A stretch of 64,000 nt of DNA from Venturia oleaginea. Lineage: Eukaryota > Ascomycota > Dothideomycetes > Venturiales > Venturiaceae. The stretch covers positions 1,116,001 through 1,180,000 of the forward strand of contig JABMLP010000012.1 in assembly GCA_013176395.1 (NCBI GenBank), written 5' to 3'. How positions within the stretch are numbered: the first letter of the stretch is position 1; each line of letters starts with the position of its first letter. Positions 20,801 through 34,379 of the stretch are shown in pieces. Under the pieces are notes generated by a model. That model was not told where the DNA came from, searched no databases, and worked only from the letters and a program-made list of their open reading frames with translations. Position numbers and translations under genes: made by a program.

Positions 20801-23800
20801 GTAGAGTAGTCAACTGCTCCTCGCTAGCTTCCACGAGTAGTTGAGCGCGTAGCTGAGGATCGAGTGTAGCAAAGAATGTCGCAGTGTCCATGTCTTCTGG
20901 TCCACGAGACGCAGGGGCGGCGCCAGAAGCTACTGCTTGTCGGCGAGCCTCTTCGCGCTCGCGGCGGCGACGCTCGATTGCTTCCTGTTGCACAATTTCT
21001 TCCCGTAAATTCGGGGGAAGGGCCTCCAGAAATTCAGGGCTGATATCGTTAGTCTCCTGGCCAGTGGAGGCGACCTGTTGGCGCTGTTGAAGGGTTTGTT
21101 CCATTAATACTTCCCGTCGAAGTTCGTCTGGAAGTGCCTGAAGGTATTCGAGGTCGATACCAAGATGCGTAATATCGACTTCTTGACCTTGGATGGTGAT
21201 CGTGACGCGCTCTTCAGGCTGTTCAGGCTCCTCTTCTGATGCTTCGACGGCCTGACTTTGTTCGACGCCTTCCATCTGCATAGTCCCACCAGATGGGTCC
21301 ACCTCGCTACCAGGTTCGGCCTGCTCTCGGGATCGTAACGCGGCGGCCTCAGCCTCAGCAGCCTCCCGCTCTTCCTTCTCTTGCTTGTCGCGGGCTTCCT
21401 TCTCTTCGCGTTCTTTTTGCTCCGCTTCAGCCTTGGCCTTTGCTGCTGCTTCTCTCTCCTCTTTGACCTTTTTCTGACGTTCAGCCTCTTCTTTGTCACG
21501 GCGCTTTTGGGCTTCGATGGCAGGTGGAATGAGATGTTGAAGGACTGCATTCACAACGCGTAGCGACATCTCCTGAACCGTGGGTCCGAAGAGAAGGCGA
21601 GCTTCTTCCTGCCAACGGGTCGTAGTGAGGCCTGGCTCAAAACGAACAGCATGCGAAGGGTCATCGCGTGAAGTTCGCGATGTGTTATCCGTTATTCTGC
21701 GGCCACTTGCGCGAAGAATTTGGTCTAGTTCTCGACCACTTGCTCCTCCCAGCATTCCTGGGGCGATGTGGAGTTGAATTGTTCCGTTATGAGCGGCAGG
21801 GACGCCTTCAGCAGTCATCACGCGTCCAGCAGTCATCATGTTGATCAGGTTATTCAGGAACGACATTGGTCCATCGCCTGGACCAGCTGTTAATCGGCCT
21901 GGACGCAGGAAATCAGGTTCCAGGCTCCAACCTCCTGCCAATCCATCATCTTGGTAACGACGATGACCCGCGGCGTTGCGTGCGTTCTGGCCTCGCCGCT
22001 GAAGAAGAGGATTGATTCCCTCGTCTGCCGCGCGCGATGTGCCGGCCTGTCGATGGGTTCGATATGAAGGTGGGAAAGGGCGATCTGCAATAACGTGGTG
22101 AGTAAATAGTCCTCCCCAAGGGTTGCCGTGGCGTCCTCCGTGAGTGTGCAAATGGTGATGGTGGTGCGCGTGTCTGGGAGGTTCCTCACCCCAGCTCCAT
22201 GGCATGCCGCGCAGCTCGATTTCTTCATCGTCTCGTAAAGTCAGCAACGGATCAGGCTCTATGCGGAGTAAGTTCAACAAACCATCGAATCCAGCTTCAA
22301 AGCCAGCCTGCTCGTCATCATAATCTTCTTCCTCTTCTTCGTCTACTGTTCGTTAGCAATAGTTTGAGTGTCGCAAGATGAACTGTCTTGCCTTCTTCTG
22401 GCATCTCCTCTTCGATGTACGCGTGGGCGTGAGGTATCTCGCCATCAAAGCCTCCTTCCTCTAAGTGTTGGAGCAGCTCTGGACCACCAAGGCGGACAAG
22501 ATCGTCAAGCTGTGGCATGCTCGAGAGATCTGGATTGGGATCCAGATCTCCAAGGCCCGGGAAGCCCTCGTCTTCACCGCCATCGGATTCCCAATCTTCG
22601 TCGTCTGCTCCAATGCTTCCGTGCTCGCCGTGCTCGCCATCCTCAGCGTCGTCAAAATCGTCCAACTCTTCGCCCTCCTCGTCGATATCCAGGTCATTGT
22701 CGTCGTCGTCGTCGTCATCGTCCGCATCATCATCTTCCTCCATGTCATCAGAGTCATCTTCGCTGTCCGTCATATCTTCGCCATCTTCAAGATCATGGAC
22801 GTCCATTGGGATGATATCCATTGCCACGTCACCAGGAAGGCCTTCCACGGGACCCATTTCACCGATCTCTTGTTCTTCATCGCTTACTACTTCGTCGTGA
22901 TCATGACCCTCTTCATAATCCATCTGATCTTCATATTCTTCTTCGTCGTACATCTCCTCGTCGTCATCTTCATCGTCGTCATCGGAATCCGTGTCATCTT
23001 CTCGGCCAGGATCAAGAATACCCAAGGCAGAGTTTCGGAATAGGTCTGGAGTTTCTTCTCGGGTGTCTCCAAGTTCTGATGTTGACGATTCGGAAGCAAT
23101 CTCGTCATCATCTCCCGAACCAGGTACGACTGGGGTGTCCGAGGTCAGGCTGATCTCATTGGCGGTCGTCGTCAACAATTTGAGTGGCTTCAATATATAC
23201 TTGACAGCGCGTTTAGCTCCTGGGAAGTTGAGATCGACGTCTGCAATGGATGCAGTCAGTGCGGAGATGAGATTCTTCTCATACATAATTCTGGCTAGTA
23301 TGCGCTGTGAATGCATAAGCATCTCAAGGTAGCCGGCATTCGTCCTGGGCTGCCCAGCTTCTCCAGCATTGTTTGGTCTGCCAGTAAGCATCTTGTGAAA
23401 CAGATCTGAAAGATTCAAAAGCCGAGCATACTTTTGCTCCATGCTATCGGTTGAGTTTGAATGCGCCTCTCTGAAAGCTCTGATCGCGTGCTCCAAAACA
23501 AACTTGCGGACAAAGAGGAGATCTGGCTCATCATCGTACTCCTTCTGACCAGGGGGCGAACGAGGATAAGGTTTCTCGCCAGTCTTGGAGCAGAGCGCCA
23601 CGACCGCAGCAATTGCCCAGTTCGAGACATTGTTCCGCTTTTGGGAGGGGATGTCGCTTGCATGAACCAGAATACCGGTTGGTATAAGAGTATTGAGAAG
23701 ATAATTGAGAACCGATGAGCGTGGCTTCGATGGCGTCGTCGCTTGGGGATCTGTATTTCGCTTGAAATTGATAAACTCTACCTTGGCTCGGTTGTAAGAA

Positions 23801-26800
23801 GACATCAGCTCAGTCAAGCACTGAAGCAAGAAGCATCGATATATGTAGATCGAGTGGTTCTCTGCCTTGAATTCAGCCTTCTCAGACTTCTTATCACTGT
23901 TAGTGGATGACTGCGAGGCAGGGACACTAGAGATAGCATCGTTCATCTCGACATCTGGGGATTTGGAGGCGGACTCCAGCGCGCTCTCAATGGACGGAGC
24001 CACAGAATCGGCGTTGGGATCGTCCACATCCTTGAAGCTAAGCAATTCATTAAGGATGAAATGAATGACGCCGTCTGGATGCTTGACTTCTGGCATTTTG
24101 AGCTCCGTGCTCTTGGGCTTTTCAGCCTCTGCCTTCACCTTGGTATCAGTAGCGTTTGATTCGGCGGGCTCATTGCTCGCAGCTGTGTGCGCAGCGCCAT
24201 CTTCGGTCGCCTTTGGGGCATCACTGGCTGGAGGGTCCTTCTTCAGCGCGAGATTCTGGGGACCGTGCTTGGGTTCGTATTTGGAAAGCATGACCTTCTC
24301 ATTGGTGATCTCGACAAAAATGGCAGGACAGCGGATGACAAGGTGGTACAGGTTACGGGTATAGTGAGTTGTATCAATTTGTCGCTGTGTTCGTGTCTCA
24401 AAAAATGCCTGTATCTCGCTACGCATAACGTTACGCAAGGTATCGTCATCTTCAATGACATGTCGTAGTACCAAGAGAAACGCGCTCTGGAGTTTGTCGG
24501 TAGATGCGCCATGAAGCTGTTTCATCATGGAGAAGAGCCGTCGAATATTCTCCTTCTGCCCAAGAAGGGTAGCCAAGTGTCGATCGCGCGTCAAAATGAC
24601 CAAAATTCGAGTGATCGATAATGCAAGAGACTCATCTTTACCAACATGCGGCAGCACCTCCAAGATCGCGTTGAGCAGCTCTTCCTTCTCCTCTGCGTTG
24701 GTTGAAGAAGGTAGAAGCTCAGCAACTGGAGGCGATTCGGCTATTGCGCTGTCTGGACTAGGAAGCTTGTACTCAATCTGCTTGGGCGTAGCATCGTCAG
24801 TGAGTAGGCGCTCAAGAATGAGCAATACTTGTGCCATGGCCAACGCGGTATCTTGCATCTTTTGCAATCCTCGCACCTTGATGAATCCGACCAGTAACGA
24901 AAAGCTGTCGTACAAATCGTCCTTTATGGCAGAATAGAATTGAGGGTCCTGGACCACAAGTGCGAAGAGATGCGCATACGAGGCCACCTTTTTGCTGTGC
25001 TGTCGTGTTTCCTCTTCTGACATGTCATCGTCCATTTGTAATGAGGTCAACGACATGAGAGTGGTGGACCCAATTTCCTGGCGTAAGCTTCCAGATGAGG
25101 GCTGTTTGGCTACTGCCGCCGAAATGAGATCAGAGAGCTCAAAGGTGACATCGTCATGCACATTCAATACATCCAAGCAGCGATCAATCAGAGACTGGCG
25201 CAAGATGACCCGCTCATCGTTCAAATCCTCTACGGTGATCACGTTCGGTGTTCCTGCCTCAACACGCTCAGCCTGTGCGGGCGAGGCTGATGCGTCACGA
25301 GGTGGATCGGTATCAAATATGAGGCCACTAAAATCTGTCGCAGAACCCTGAATGTCAGGCATATCGGCAGAGCCAGAAGCTCCAACTGGAGTCGACTGGC
25401 TCAACGCATCTTGCACACGTTGCACTGAAAAAGGTCCACCATTCAGACTGCCGACCTCGCTAGGGGTAAGGGCATCCACTGGCGGCGTGACAGACGAATC
25501 GTCAGATCGGCGGCGAGATTGCGAAAGACCCGCTGTAATGTCCACTTCTGTTCGCTGTGGAGAGGTTCGAGACCGCGAAGGTGCGATTAAGCTTTGAGGT
25601 ATCGGGGTTCTTGATGATCGTTCGTGGCCACTTACAATTCTGCAGTACTCTCGGGCAGCACCAGTCGCCTCGTAGCAACGGAACAAGGCTTCCGTAGCGA
25701 GGTCGCGGCCAAATTCGGGTTCTAGGGATATCAATGATCCCTCCTTGACCTGCCATTTCTTAGGCTCAAGTTTCGGTCGCTTCGAGATCTTGTCGGATCT
25801 GCTGAACGCGCCTCCCTCTGACTCGCCTTCCAACTCAATCCGCAGGATCTCCACGAGACTCTTCACAATCGATGTGGGTGCTTTGTCCATAAAAGCTGAT
25901 TCCGACTCGCTCCACATCTTCTTGACAGGCTTGATAACCGCCATACGCAGTTCGACCAACAATTGGCCAACATGGAAGTAATCGGGCTTGTCTTTGTCTT
26001 GAGATCTTGTCGTCAACGCATCAGTCTGGGTCGCGCCCATGACGTACTTGGAATTGATGACTCGAGAATAAAACTCGAGGATAACTTTTACACCTCCGGT
26101 CGCAACATCGAGGTCAGGATTGCGGACTGCTGATGTGGCCGAGTCTTCAAGCAATTGCTTGGCCTCTGTGAAGAAAGCTTCTAAAACAGTCTCAAGAATT
26201 TCGAAACCGCCTTGATTCTTGAACGACTGCAAAACCAATGTCACAACTTGCGGAGTGGGGCGATCGAGTGGTCCTACGAAGTGTCAGTGGATGATGCACA
26301 TTGGGATGAGGAGAACTAACCATCAATCAAAACGTGATTTATCAAGGATGTGAATGAGACTATCCAATACTTGTAACGATCACCATCTCGCTGCGATGCA
26401 TATTGCATGGCTTCGATCGCAGCGGAAGCCATTGAGTCTGCCACCTTGATCGCATTGACCTTTCTGTAAAGGTCGTTGCTTCGACGCACAAGGAGCACTT
26501 TACCAAGGGCCTGGAAGAATTGCGAGATCTCGTGTGGGCCCTGGTACATCAAAAATCGTACCACGCGAGTGTTCCTAAACTCTTTCGATTCTGCCTTGGG
26601 TCCTTTGTTCTCATTGGTCTGTGTTGTTGGAAGTGCGTTGTGGTTTGAGCTGGACGTAGGTGCTGTTATATGCAGGACATTATCCACCTCCTGTGTGCCA
26701 AAACCAGTGCCCACTACATGAGTCTCACGTTCGACATCCTCGGGAATGGAGTTGACTAGTAAGCAACCCTCCCAGATACAACTGCTGTGGAGCTTTCCCA

Positions 26801-29800
26801 GCCCTGCGATCACATTCTCGTATACGTCGGCCAGATTGGTCACGTCGAAGATGGTGGAAGACGTTCGGTGGCTGTACAGTTGACTGCCGAAAGCGCCGGA
26901 GAGAATCCCACAAAGGACGTTGACAACTACCAATGCTTTCGCGTATCTAGTGCCATGCGAGATCAAAGCGGTGGAAGAATGGTCGGTTGCATCAGCGTTC
27001 TGAGTGAATGACCCAAAGAAGGGAGATGATGATTTGTGTTCAAGTAGTGGCTCGAGATCCAACAAGGCTCCTTGGATGCGCTTCAAGATTGCCGGAAGCA
27101 CAATGAAAGCCTTGGCCTCCACGAGATATGTGAACATGCGAACAAGTATCTCGCACAGAGACCCATTAGAAACCCGGTCGAAGTTGTATGGAAGGCACGG
27201 TGAAGTCGCAAAGTCGAGGGCATACTCCAGTCCTCCGTTCTCGATGAACGCCGTGCACATGGTCGAGTTCTGGAGGAATCCGGCCAGGAATCGAGCAAAA
27301 ACTGCGAGATAGGCAGTTGGGTGGGGTCCTTGATTCGTGCCTTGCTTTTCGTGTATCTGATCAATTGACATCGAAGTGCTGGATGTGCCATCATCAGCCA
27401 TTTCTACATCAGTGTTGTCCTTTGTTAAAGACTCATATGGTCGAATCTTCAGGGAGTCAACACCCCCAGCAACAACAAGTTTGTTATCGACGCGGTCCCA
27501 AAGCTTTGCACCGTATCCATTTTCGGCGGCGCTGGAGTGACATAAGCTCGCAACCCTCTGGACCGTGTTTTGAACAGCAATCAAAATCTCGGGTTTCAAG
27601 GTTGGCTGATGCCTGACCAGCTCGTCGAATACACTACCAAGGTGCGCAGGAAGCTCATGGTCTTGTTCCATGGTTTTGACATGGGCTGCACTCTCGAAGA
27701 TCCGGAAAAAGTATGATATTGCGTGAGATTCTGTGACTAGTTTCATGCCAGCTTCGTTCAAGCACAATGCTTGGAATGCCTGGGGCACGGCCATGATGGC
27801 TTCGCTGACAGGGAGCAATCCAGGCGTCCAGTCCTCCGCAGGCTCTTCCGGTATTGTCGCTTCATCATCGGTTTGGGATGCGTTCTTATCCTTGGTGATA
27901 GAACTAAGGAAGCTCTCTCCAAGTCGAGATTCTGCGATGACAGAATAGCTGGTGGGCTCGTTATGAATGAAACTCGTCAGGATGGCTACAGACGATGCCC
28001 AAACATTAGAACCATAGATGTCAGCACTGCTGAGAACTTGTCGCAGACTGTCGAGAACGTCTGCCGAATCTATCAAATTTCGCATCTGCCGGCCGAAGTT
28101 GGCACTATTATGTGACATAAGATGGTTGACAAACTTGAACATCCATCGAAGAGTAAGCTGCTGGAAAAAGGGTATCTGGTAATCGATGACTGGAGCCTTG
28201 AAGTCTGTCGGCATGCCGCCGCCTGATTGTGCCCGCTCCAGAGAGGTTTTCACGACATAGCTCATCAGATCTCGAATGACATCTAGACCCTTGGCATTGG
28301 CGAGAGCTTGATATCCATCGCGAGCTCCGTAAAGAAAAGTGTCTAGGAAATTCAGCACTTTCCCATGTGCACGCTCTGCTTTTGAGGTTCTCAAAGCCAA
28401 GATTTCGGTGAGAATGTCAAGTAGTCCAGCCGACACCATGGAGTCGGCAGCTCTAGGCATCGTGCTGGGGAGGGTGGTCAGCAGTAAGAATAGAGCATGA
28501 CGCCAATTTTCTTCTTCGATACAAGGATTATCTCCTTCTTCGGCTTCGAGTTGAGTGACGACTTTCCGGACAAGGTAAAAAAGAATTCCGTGATTAACAT
28601 TCGCACTCAGCGCGGTATAAACGTCGTTCGATCTTGACTTTTGCTTTGCCAGTGCTTCTAGTGTGATGAGAGCCGCAGTCTGAAGGTCCAGGGGGACAGA
28701 CGAACAGTCATCGTCTCCGTCTGGGGGCTGTACGAGCTCCGCGAGTTGATAGGCTAGTTGTAGTCGGCGAGGCTGTTCAGAATCTGCTTGGGAAACCTTC
28801 GCTTGGAAAGTTGAGTCACTGTCAATATAGGCGAGATTTGCAACAGCTAGCAAGCGAATAGCTACGATATCGCATCTAGTGGTCTTACTGGCGCTCATGG
28901 CTTTGGCTGTGCGCACTTTGTGCAGAAGCTCATAAGTGGCATCGGAGGGAACGCTGTGTTCGTCTAACACACGCTTGAGCAAATCCTCACTGTCTGTTCT
29001 CGAAATTTGCTCGAAACTGATCTCCACACTGGGAGAACCACTCTGGGCAGATGTCTCAACGCCTTGTTCCACGCTTCCGGGCCGAATGCTAGGAGATGCC
29101 GATTCATTGGCTGCAGTAGCGGGTGTCCTCATGACTGGCGTGGCCTGTGGGGCCAGATTTGAGCTTCTTCGTACTGAGGGTGTGGAAGGAGAGGACTCAT
29201 TTGGATCAAAAGCATCCTTTGGCACGTCTTGGACCTTATATAACGACATTGAAACGTCACCCCAAGGACGCCATTCGGAATCTGGGGCGTTGAGTCGAAC
29301 AAGAGCAGCGAGATCAGCGCCCTGGACTTTCATATCCGAACCACCCATAATCGAAGCACGACTGGACCTCCCACCCTTCTCTTTGCCTTTGACCGATCCT
29401 GTGACTGACGGACGAAGTGGCGGTGCAGGTGTTGCGAACGGAGCTGCAAGTCGACGCACACGATCGAGATTAATGTTGTAGTGTCCAGCAAGCGATGCAC
29501 TACCACCGATCGAGTTCAGTCTGGTTCTGGATGAATGATATCGCTTGGCGAGTAAAAGAGCAAGCTGGAGAGTCGATTTGAGTAGAGGTAGGGATGCGGT
29601 ATTGAGAATATCGTTCAGACGATCACTGCTGGAGTACAGACTTCTGTTGCCACAGTTCTCCAAAAGCATACATGAAAACTCCAATATATTCATGACCAGA
29701 TCACAATCTCCAGTGGTCGGCTCATCCAGACCTCCGTTGCTCGGGTCGCGAGGCTCAGCTTCTGTCTTGCTGCCCTTGTCCAAGATGGCCGTGCCAAACT

Positions 29801-30102
29801 TGCAGGTCTGTGGTCCCTTGTCCAAGCCATACTCTTTCGTGAAGAGATCTAAGATGCCATCGAATCTGTTAAGAACTGGTATCCAATGATAGAGATCGCC
29901 TCGTGGGAATGGCCATAGCTTGTCGAAGGTATTCAAATGCGAGTTCAGTTGGCGGAGGGGTATGGTGGAGGCGGTTTTGACGAATCCTGCAATAACAGGC
30001 GACTGCGATTGGTTAGCATATACTTTCTTCCAGAACAGTCGAAGCTGGACCTACCAGTGTAGCTTCATGTCTGTCGCCCGCGGTCTTTGAAATCCTCCCC
30101 AT
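17813..30102 (-). CDS. TOM1: Tom1/HUWE1-type HECT E3 ubiquitin ligase, 4,030 residues
   Basis: Five exons: 30102-30055, 30002-26321, 26273-22392, 22345-18305 and 18252-17813. They sum to exactly 4,031 codons. Introns are 46-52 bp; the third is GC-AG (22346-22391). The start [17 protein letters not shown] and the following [11 protein letters not shown] match the fungal Tom1 N-terminus. DUF908/DUF913 armadillo-like regions fill the first ~900 residues. Around 2,400-2,560 there is an intensely acidic stretch (long Asp/Glu runs). Near 2,930-3,040 there are short ubiquitin-binding-type helices ([34 protein letters not shown]). A HECT domain forms the last ~360 residues, with catalytic cysteine in [10 protein letters not shown] (about residue 3,997) and the usual aromatic C-terminus FGFA. 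Tom1 ubiquitinates excess histones and ribosomal proteins and affects mRNA export in yeast. Confidence 0.95.
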
Positions 30103-30995
30103 TGCAGCTCCACTTCAAGGAAGGAAAACCTTCCGCGTCGGTAAAGGTCGTCACCAAGTGCAAGTGCAGTGTTCCCACTTTGATATTTAGTAGCTACGCA
30201 ACGATACTAGCGGAAGCTCTGGTAGCAGATGGATGGTATTCGTGACGGTGGTTGAGACTGCGGCGAAGTAGAGGCAGATGTCGGGTGAGGGCGGGTCAAA
30301 GAAATTCGATGGTTGCGAGTGCTAGTCGATGGCTGCTTGATGGGGGCTTCACTGTTGTGAAAAGTGACCCAGGTGTTGGTTTGATAGCAGGCGCGTTGCC
30401 GGCGAGAGAAGGTTTACCGAGTAAGAGAATTCGGTGCAGCGAATTCTTGATGCTGGTATTGCTTTGTATGGCCAGGCGCAGGAAGGGAGGAACTGGCGCG
30501 GAGGTGTTGTGAGATGTAGAGGAGAGGAGAGAGTTGTTGCGATTATGAGTAGGTCGTGATGAGGCTTTCAACTGGGTTAAGTTCTGAAGATTCACCGAGC
30601 ACGTAACGTGACTAGTAAATCAAAGGCTGCATTTATCGATGTGAAGCTGGGTAACTACGTTCCCAGTCACTCCTGGTGCTTGCTAAAATTCTCGCTATCT
30701 CTGCAATAATAGGTGCACTGCTCGAATGATACTGTGCATTCGACTGCGTTCAGAATTTGACGGTCTTGAAGCTTTCCATCTATGCCTTGTCCATATCGAT
30801 AGGACTTCTCGCCACCTCAGACATTCATTGCTACTAACATTGATCTGAAAGCGTTACCATTAATTCAATCGTGTGCTAGTTTGAATTGCATGCCGATGTA
30901 TCAAATACTGCCAAAAAGACATAGAATGGCCATATCAAATCGCTCAGTTCTCCTCAATGGTTCTAAACCAATTCCAGAACCTTCAAAAGCTTGAA
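30103..30995. other. Intergenic region, 893 bp
   Basis: Promoter region of the Tom1 gene (minus) and 3' flank of the BLOC1S1 gene (minus). No credible coding frame. Confidence 0.5.
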
Positions 30996-31454
30996 TCAAG
31001 GCAATGTTGGACCATTTGTGCCTGAGATATTTCCCTGATCAAGACGACCCTCGACGAGCCTCAAAGTTTCCTCGATTCTCAGTAAATCTCTCTCCATCAC
31101 TTCTGCCCAATTTTGCACGTCACCAATTTCATTCAGTTGCTTCGTACTTTTGCCAATCATCTTCTCCCATTGCGCACTTTGCTTTGCCAGTCCAGCAGTC
31201 TGCTTTATAAGCTCTCTTTCCTGTTTCTCAACGGCTTTCGAATTGGCGTGCAGGTCTGCGGCTCTTCTTTGAAGGTCGGTATCGTATGCACTCCCAACTG
31301 AAGAGAGTGTAGCAGTAACAGCAGCGCGGGCTTCCGCAGTCCTTCTTGCGTCGTCCTGTGCAGATTGAGGTGGTGACTTGCTTGATGTGGACATGCTTGG
31401 GGGGGAAACGCTCGGAGTGGAAACGCTGGGAGTGGACATGCTTGGTGCAGACAT
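30996..31454 (-). CDS. BLOC-1 complex subunit 1 (BLOC1S1/GCN5L1 family)
   Basis: Single exon, 152 residues. The first ~30 residues are a Ser/Thr/Pro-Met repeat (MSTPSVSTPS...). The rest is a coiled coil with the family signature: KQTAGLAKQSAQWEKMI, NEIGDVQNWAEVMERDLLRIEETL. BLOC1S1 is part of BLOC-1, which acts in endosome-to-vacuole traffic. The length is slightly above the usual ~125 residues because of the repetitive N-terminus; a later start is possible. Confidence 0.85.
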   Translation of the reverse strand: MSAPSMSTPSVSTPSVSPPSMSTSSKSPPQSAQDDARRTAEARAAVTATLSSVGSAYDTDLQRRAADLHANSKAVEKQERELIKQTAGLAKQSAQWEKMIGKSTKQLNEIGDVQNWAEVMERDLLRIEETLRLVEGRLDQGNISGTNGPTLP

Positions 31455-32087
31455 GCTGGGAGTAGATATTGTAGATATTCTTTGGTCCCGGTCTGTTCAA
31501 GATGGCGGGGTCAATCAATACAACGTTACTAGGACAGTGTTTCTAAGCTCAAGTCGGGGCGTCGATTCTGCCGACGACAATTCGTGGTGGGTGTTCCTAT
31601 TTCGTGAAGCACCGGCAGAATGCGTCTCGGAGCTGAGGGGCTAGGAGGTCGAAAGAGGTACGATACGTGCTACGATGGCTGGGCATCACCTTCATAAGCC
31701 AACTCACCGCCCCCCCCCCCCACCGCCCCGTGCAGGTGTGATCAGTGATGAGTAAGGCCAAATACAGGCTAGGTATCGTAAGCTGGGATATCTTATTACA
31801 GGGTTGCATTTGAGGCCAGAGGTCGGCGCAGTTCCTCTACCAAGTATTTCTTCTAAAGGGTTTTGAGGACGAGGGAAAATTGTAGAGCGCGACCGTGACA
31901 AGAGGGGTTCGTGAATCGTGACTCGGATCATGGAGAAACTGAAGAAGTGGAACGCGATGCCGAGATCATCCTGGCGTCGAGAACGTGAACTTTGCATGTG
32001 ATACGCAACGCCACGGTCATTTGCAACCACAAAGACAATGCCATCCAGGGCCGCCGACTGATACATCCTATATAGGATTTGGAAGTC
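31455..32087. other. Divergent promoter region, 633 bp, with poly-C run
   Basis: Lies between the start of BLOC1S1 (minus) and the start of the ABC transporter (plus). It contains an uninterrupted run of about 13 C at 31710-31722. A minus open frame at 31704-32111 crosses this run and is not credible. Confidence 0.55.
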
Positions 32088-34379
32088 ATGGCTGTCCAAT
32101 CCAAGCTTCATCTCCCTCCTGTGGTCTCCGAGAGTACCATCAAAAGAGCGCTTAACGACCTCACCTCGCTCTACCTCCAGAACCGGACGCGCATATCAAG
32201 AGCTGTATACCTTACCCTCTTCGTCGCACTGATAAATCGGATCCGGAATGCCATATCCGAGCAGAAGGCAGCCTCCGAGAGACAGTCGGAAGCAAGAAGG
32301 CGTCCTGGTACTGCTCCCACGGCCGGAGAAGCGACTAGTAGGAAGAAGGTCGAATTGAACAGGGAGTTCTTCAAGAACCTGACTAGGCTGCTGAAGATAT
32401 GTATACCTGGGTGGAAGAGTAAAGAGCTACGACTGCTCATCAGCCATACCGTCTTTCTCGTACTGCGGACGCTCATCAGTCTGTATGTCGCTGAACTGGA
32501 TGGTAGATTGGTGAGCAGTCTGGTGCGCGGGAAAGGCAAGGACTTTCTCAAAGGATTGGTATGGTGGATGGTAGTCGCTATTCCAGCCACATTCACAAAC
32601 TCCATGGTAAATCATCTCGAAAATCGTAGGCAGGGAGCTTAATGCTAACAGTGCATAGCTGTCCTATCACCAGTGCAAACTATCTCTACAGTACAGAACT
32701 CGACTCACGAACTACATACACAACAAATACCTCTCACATATGACCTTTTACACACTCTCTGCCCTCGACGATCGGATAAAGAATGCGGATCAATTGATCA
32801 CCGTAGATGTGGCGAAATTCTCCAATTCGCTCGCCGAGTTGTACTCCAATCTAGCGAAACCTGTCTTGGATATGGTGGTATACAATTGGTCTCTGTCGCG
32901 GAATGTCGGTGGAGAGGGTCTGTTCTTCATGAGTTTGATAGTTCAGCTATCGGCCACGGTCATGCGAGCTCTCACTCCTCCGTTTGGCAAATACGTCGCA
33001 GATGAGGCAAGGCTGGAGGGAGAATTTCGTTTCCAGCATTCACGGTTGATAGATTACAGCGAAGAAGTAGCTCTCTATCATGGTCATGAAGCCGAGAAAG
33101 ACACACTGGATAAGGGGTACTTCACTTTGATCCGACACGTTAACCGGATTCTGAGGAGGCGTTTTTATCATGGAATCATGGAAGACTTTGTCATAAAGTA
33201 CTTCTGGGGAGCTTTAGGATTGGTGCTCTGCAGTGTGCCTGTCTTCTTCAAAGTTCCAGGGGTTGCGGGTAATAATATGGGCGATCGAACCGAAAGTAAG
33301 TAAGAATTATAGCCAACGAAACGGCCGTACTAATGCGGAAACCAGGCTTCATCACGAATCGGAGAATGCTTCTCATGTCCTCAGACGCCTTCGGCCGTGT
33401 CATGTTCTCTTACAAAGAAATCACTGAGCTCGCAGGGTACACCTCCCGTGTATCAGCCCTTCTGGACGTCATCGACGACGTCCAAGCTGGCCATTTCGAG
33501 AAGAAACTTGTGTCCTCGGTTGACACAGAAGAGAACGCAGAAGTCCTTCGAGGCCGTGGTAAGATCATCGAAGGCGAGGATGTCGAATTTACAGATGTCC
33601 CCATTGTCTCACCCAATGGCGACGTGCTCGTCCGTAAACTCAGTTTCAACGTGCGACCGGGCGAACATCTTCTCATCGTCGGACCAAACGGATGCGGCAA
33701 ATCCAGTCTTTTCCGGATCTTGGGCGGCCTATGGCCAGTCTACGGTGGGACTGTGAGGAAACCAGGACCCGAGGCTATCTTCTACATTCCGCAACGACCA
33801 TATCTATCAAGAGGCTCTTTGCGACAACAAATCATCTACCCAGATTCTATCCGCGAAATGCGCGACAAGAATATCTCAGACAACGATCTGATGCGCATCC
33901 TCAATACCGTCGAAATCGGTCACATCGTTGATCGACAAGGTGGCTGGGATGCTGAGGCTGAGTGGACAGACGTGCTGTCCGGAGGCTTGCAGCAACGTGT
34001 GGCCATGGCAAGATTGTTCTACCACGCACCAAAGTATGCTATTTTGGATGAGTGTACGAGTAGTGTGACATTGGAGGTTGAGCGAATCATGTACGAGGAG
34101 GCGAAACGTCTCGGCATCACACTTATGACGGTCAGTCATCGCAGGAGTTTATGGAAGTATCATAAGACTATTTTGCAATTTGATGGACAGGGACATTACA
34201 TTTTCACGAAGTTGGATGCCGAGAGGAGGTTACAGTTGGAAGAGTAAGTTCCGGTCCTTTTCTTTCGTTGTGGATTATGGCAGTACTAACTCTTTGATAG
34301 TGAGAAGGAAGAATTGGATTTACAGCTTAGAGCCGTCCCGGATATTGAGAAGCGTATTGCCGAACTTACAGCAGCGTAA
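32088..34379 (+). CDS. Peroxisomal ABC half-transporter, ABCD family (Pxa/PMP70-like)
   Basis: Four exons: 32088-32606, 32659-33295, 33346-34243, 34301-34379; 710 residues. Start is the ATG of [10 protein letters not shown]. The membrane domain (about 60-400) carries the ABCD-specific loop [19 protein letters not shown]. The nucleotide-binding domain has Walker [10 protein letters not shown], the signature LSGGLQQR (family norm LSGGEKQR) and Walker [14 protein letters not shown] proteins work as dimers in the peroxisomal membrane, importing long-chain acyl-CoA for beta-oxidation. Whether this is the Pxa1-like or Pxa2-like partner I cannot say from sequence alone, so no symbol is given. Confidence 0.9.

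Noticed and set aside
22461..23043. Long plus-strand ORFs opposite the acidic part of Tom1
   Set aside because: They are shadows of the Asp/Glu-rich minus-strand exon; GAT/GAC/GAA codons leave all other frames open.
31704..32111. 135-codon minus ORF across the poly-C run
   Set aside because: Ends in a poly-Gly artefact from the C homopolymer and overlaps the ABC transporter start.
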